Below are positions 61,541-64,000 of a stretch of DNA of 64,000 nucleotides, in pieces. The first letter of the stretch is position 1. Each line of letters starts with the position of its first letter. The position numbers and the translations under genes were made by a program. The stretch comes from Fusibacter tunisiensis (GTDB lineage Bacteria > Bacillota > Clostridia > Peptostreptococcales > Acidaminobacteraceae), in assembly GCF_016908355.1 (NCBI RefSeq), contig NZ_JAFBDT010000005.1, positions 62,001 through 126,000 on the forward strand. Direction: 5' to 3'. Below the pieces are notes generated by a model. That model saw nothing but the letters and a program-made list of their open reading frames with translations, was not told the DNA's origin and ran no database searches.

Positions 61541-63889
61541 TTATCCGCCATATTGATAAAGTCGCTGCCTACCATATATGGGCAAACGCTTAATACTGCT
61601 GGTTCGTTCCCATCCGGGGATCTGAGCCATGAGTGCTGCGATCTGATAACTATCGGTGGTCTTTAATTCTGGTAGATTACGATTGAAGCACTCACACCAT
61701 ATTTCTGCATTGCTTACAGAGGTTCGTGTAACAGTTCCTGTATGCTTATCCCCACCAAATTCGGTTCCACTTAGGTAGTTTCTACGGGCAAACAAATCCA
61801 TGCTATCCCAATCATCTGGAAGTAAGGTATTCAGGTACTCCTCCACCATACCAACACGCTCATCAGCCTCCATGGCACCCTTCTGGGCCTTTTCAGCTTC
61901 TTCTAAAATGTCACCCTCGAGATACAGTTTTTCACCTGAGTTCCATATTTCTTTTGCTTCTGCCCAGAACTGCTGCCTGTATTCTTCAGTGAAATTCCAT
62001 GTCTTTTTCTGCTTTTTCTGATGTACCTTGATGATCCAAAATCGGCGGTTTCCTGTGATGTCACGTAAATATCCACGCTCACCATTTACCGTTGCAATGA
62101 CAATGCACTGTCTGGGATGGCTTTCCACAACTCTTCCGTAGGATGGTCTATATTTATCGTCTGAGGTAGAGAGGAAGGCTTTCACTTTTTCAATGTCGGC
62201 TTTTTTCATCCCGGCAAGTTCACCGATCTCAACTACCCAGAATCCCTGAAGTTTTTCAGCACCTGACTTGTCGTCCATATCGGTAAGGGATAGAGTTTCA
62301 GAATAGAAGTCTGCTGTTACCAGGTCTTTCAAAATTGTGCTTTTGCCAATACCCTGGTCGCCATCAAGCACTGGAACGCAGTCAAACTTAATTCCAGGAA
62401 CGTATATCCGGGCAACCGCCGCTGCAAAGGTCTTTCTAGTCACTGTGCGTATATACTCAGTGTCATCAGCCTGAAGATATTTGATGAAAACATCCTCCAC
62501 TCGTTTAACTCCATCCCACGCAGGAAGGGAATCAAGGTAATCCCTTATAGGGTGGAATCTCCGATCATCAGCAACCTTGGTAAAAGCAACATCGTGGTTT
62601 CTACTTGAGAACGGAAGGTAGCGAATATCCATAATGGACTTAAGCTGGGCTGTGTCGGCGTCTCTCCAAAACACGTTACCTTCCGGTCTTTCCCACGGAA
62701 GTGGTCCAGTGACCTGGATACGGTTTGATAACTCGTTGAATGCAAAATTCTTAAAATCAGGATCATGATTCAGGATAAGGTTTAAGTTGTACACGCTGTT
62801 TTCGAGTACTTGACTTCGGGGCTGATATTTTAGTTTTTCTTTCCAGTCGTCACCAAGATCTGTGAAATCCACTTCAGCTTCTGCAAGTTTTTCATTGGTA
62901 GCAAAGACTTTCACCTGATCGATTTTCATTACGAAATCACACATACTCTTAAAGGACTTCTTAACATCGTCATCTCCAAACTTATGGATACGGACGATGT
63001 CAAAGGCGTTACATAATTTAAGGTAGGCCGGGTCCTTGGCATGATGGCTGTATACGAACTTGCCACCTTCTTTGATTTCAACACCCGCCATGCTACTTGA
63101 CTCGATAAAATGGTAGCGGTCCTCATTTTCTGTCGGCGCGTAAATATCTGATAAAAACACATCGATCGCTTTTGTGACGGGGAAGTAGACCCTATTGAAA
63201 AGCCCGACAACGCCTTCCTTTTCAAGAGGATCCTGCACCTTCTGATGCGATACTGTATTTGCCTTGCTCTCCCTCGATGAAGTTGGAAGTCTTGTAGGAT
63301 CAGTCCATTCAGGATGAGCAGTTAAAATTTCATCTGGATTAAGCCAGTCTTTATCCACTTCCTTATAGATGAAGTTTCCATTGGATGGAGTGCTTGACCA
63401 GTACATAAGCTGGTTTGGGAGATAAGAGCATTCATCAAAATAATCTATGCCCAGCATCTGAGCAAGATATCTTGAAACTGCTACAAACTCTTCTGGTGAT
63501 ACATCTCTTGTAAGAGGCAAGATAATGCGCACCCTCGGATTTTCTTCAGTACTGCTATGGGTGGAGTATAGAACTGAGGTATACTGGGCATTCGATTCAT
63601 AGTTTTCAAGAAACTCTTTATCAATGCGGTCACCATCTAAAGCAATCATCGAGCGGAGCTCCACAGTGCCAATTTTCCTGCGACCGCCTTTTAGAACACC
63701 TGCAACAAAACCACCTTGATCTTTTGCATCATCCTTTTGGGATTTGCTGAACTTGGCATATTCTTCTGCTGATTCAGTTGTACGGATTGGAGTCTTCAAC
63801 CTATCTTTTAGTTCATCAAATGTGATTTCTTTGTTGACCCACTTCTTCGCCTGGCGGCTGTTCCCGTAGGCAATGGCTAATTTTCTCAT
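61541..63889 (-). CDS. VapE-type primase/helicase
   Basis: 782 aa. The N-terminal half resembles a primase-polymerase fold (MIALDGDRIDKEFLENYESN, RVRIILPLTRD). The C-terminal half is the virulence-associated E helicase with Walker A DGDQGIGKSTILK near 510 and Walker B/sensor FWVVEIGELAG near 550. It unwinds and primes phage DNA. In related phages PolA lies just upstream; here PolA is at the far left of the element. Confidence 0.92.
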   Translation of the reverse strand: MRKLAIAYGNSRQAKKWVNKEITFDELKDRLKTPIRTTESAEEYAKFSKSQKDDAKDQGGFVAGVLKGGRRKIGTVELRSMIALDGDRIDKEFLENYESNAQYTSVLYSTHSSTEENPRVRIILPLTRDVSPEEFVAVSRYLAQMLGIDYFDECSYLPNQLMYWSSTPSNGNFIYKEVDKDWLNPDEILTAHPEWTDPTRLPTSSRESKANTVSHQKVQDPLEKEGVVGLFNRVYFPVTKAIDVFLSDIYAPTENEDRYHFIESSSMAGVEIKEGGKFVYSHHAKDPAYLKLCNAFDIVRIHKFGDDDVKKSFKSMCDFVMKIDQVKVFATNEKLAEAEVDFTDLGDDWKEKLKYQPRSQVLENSVYNLNLILNHDPDFKNFAFNELSNRIQVTGPLPWERPEGNVFWRDADTAQLKSIMDIRYLPFSSRNHDVAFTKVADDRRFHPIRDYLDSLPAWDGVKRVEDVFIKYLQADDTEYIRTVTRKTFAAAVARIYVPGIKFDCVPVLDGDQGIGKSTILKDLVTADFYSETLSLTDMDDKSGAEKLQGFWVVEIGELAGMKKADIEKVKAFLSTSDDKYRPSYGRVVESHPRQCIVIATVNGERGYLRDITGNRRFWIIKVHQKKQKKTWNFTEEYRQQFWAEAKEIWNSGEKLYLEGDILEEAEKAQKGAMEADERVGMVEEYLNTLLPDDWDSMDLFARRNYLSGTEFGGDKHTGTVTRTSVSNAEIWCECFNRNLPELKTTDSYQIAALMAQIPGWERTSSIKRLPIYGRQRLYQYGG

Positions 63890-64000
63890 AAAGAATCCAC
63901 CTCCTCGAAATCTTTATTGAAGTATCTGATCGGCTGTCTACGTTTCTTAGCCTTTTCAATTTCAATACTCATCCCTCTTGAAATGACATCACCGAGCACC
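63886..64000 (-). CDS. DUF4406-like protein, 5' part outside window
   Basis: 38 codons seen; they end in VLGDVISRGMSIEIEKAKKR then QPIRYFNKDF. This is the C-terminal pattern of DUF4406/nucleoside-deoxyribosyltransferase-like phage proteins (GD.IS.GM..EIE.A...PIRYF). Its TGA overlaps the VapE ATG, so the two are coupled. Confidence 0.75.
   Translation of the reverse strand, partial: VLGDVISRGMSIEIEKAKKRRQPIRYFNKDFEEVDSL

Noticed and set aside
1-64000. tRNA, rRNA or riboswitch
   Set aside because: No recognisable cloverleaf, rRNA block or known riboswitch core was seen by eye; a covariance search would be decisive.

Overview
The window reads as a low-G+C Firmicute, most likely a motile anaerobic member of the Clostridia. 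Support for this: strong GGAGG ribosome binding sites, several chemoreceptor genes, an aldo/keto reductase carrying a ferredoxin domain, copper-amine-oxidase stalk domains, and a Clostridia-type HK97-like siphovirus. I cannot name the species.

1-16.7 kb is chromosomal and scarred by mobile DNA. It holds a partial chemoreceptor, a small Mor-like regulator, a TetR regulator divergent from a complete chemoreceptor, and a decayed third chemoreceptor. Next comes an IS1595-family transposon with a lipoprotein passenger gene and an IS256-family element nested inside its transposase; both insertions have clean 8-bp target duplications. It continues with housekeeping-type genes (ferredoxin-linked aldo/keto reductase, YpmB/TseB-like protein, Uma2 nuclease, CorA, a secreted stalk protein, DUF1801, AAA/DUF4143 ATPase). 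Nine copies of a ~36-bp REP-like palindromic repeat are scattered here and none is found further right.

16.7-24.3 kb is one leftward operon for a type I restriction-modification system: HTH regulator, HsdM, HsdS, a 67-aa basic protein, a 30-aa ORF, HsdR, a PC4/YdbC-like ssDNA-binding protein and a 19-aa YjzC-like peptide. A promoter with a palindrome over its -35 box starts it and a hairpin terminator ends it. 24.3-25.4 kb holds only gene remnants, including a type IV pilin that has lost its 5' end.

25.5-64 kb is a prophage or closely related element, nearly all transcribed leftward. From the left: a Xer-like recombinase and an unusual repeat-containing partner; an early module (PolA, HNH, DUF2815, DUF2800, two small proteins); lysis genes; tail, tape measure and head genes; portal; large terminase; a DNA-modification block with a ParB-type methylase and a phage S-adenosylmethionine synthetase; small terminase; repressor; then nucleases, SNF2 helicase, VRR-NUC, a VapE-type primase/helicase and a partial DUF4406 gene at the right edge. 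In related phages PolA and VapE normally lie in one replication block. Here they are at opposite ends, as if the phage integrated inside its replication operon. Four gene units (AraC regulator, 43-aa membrane peptide, AbrB regulator, repressor plus 61-aa ORF) look like independently expressed morons. The tail chaperone gene carries a textbook -1 frameshift site leading into a second ORF.

No CRISPR array, tRNA or rRNA gene was recognised. The observations most worth follow-up are the split replication module with its recombinase pair and candidate attachment scar, the accessory small proteins of the type I operon, and the nested transposon with cargo.
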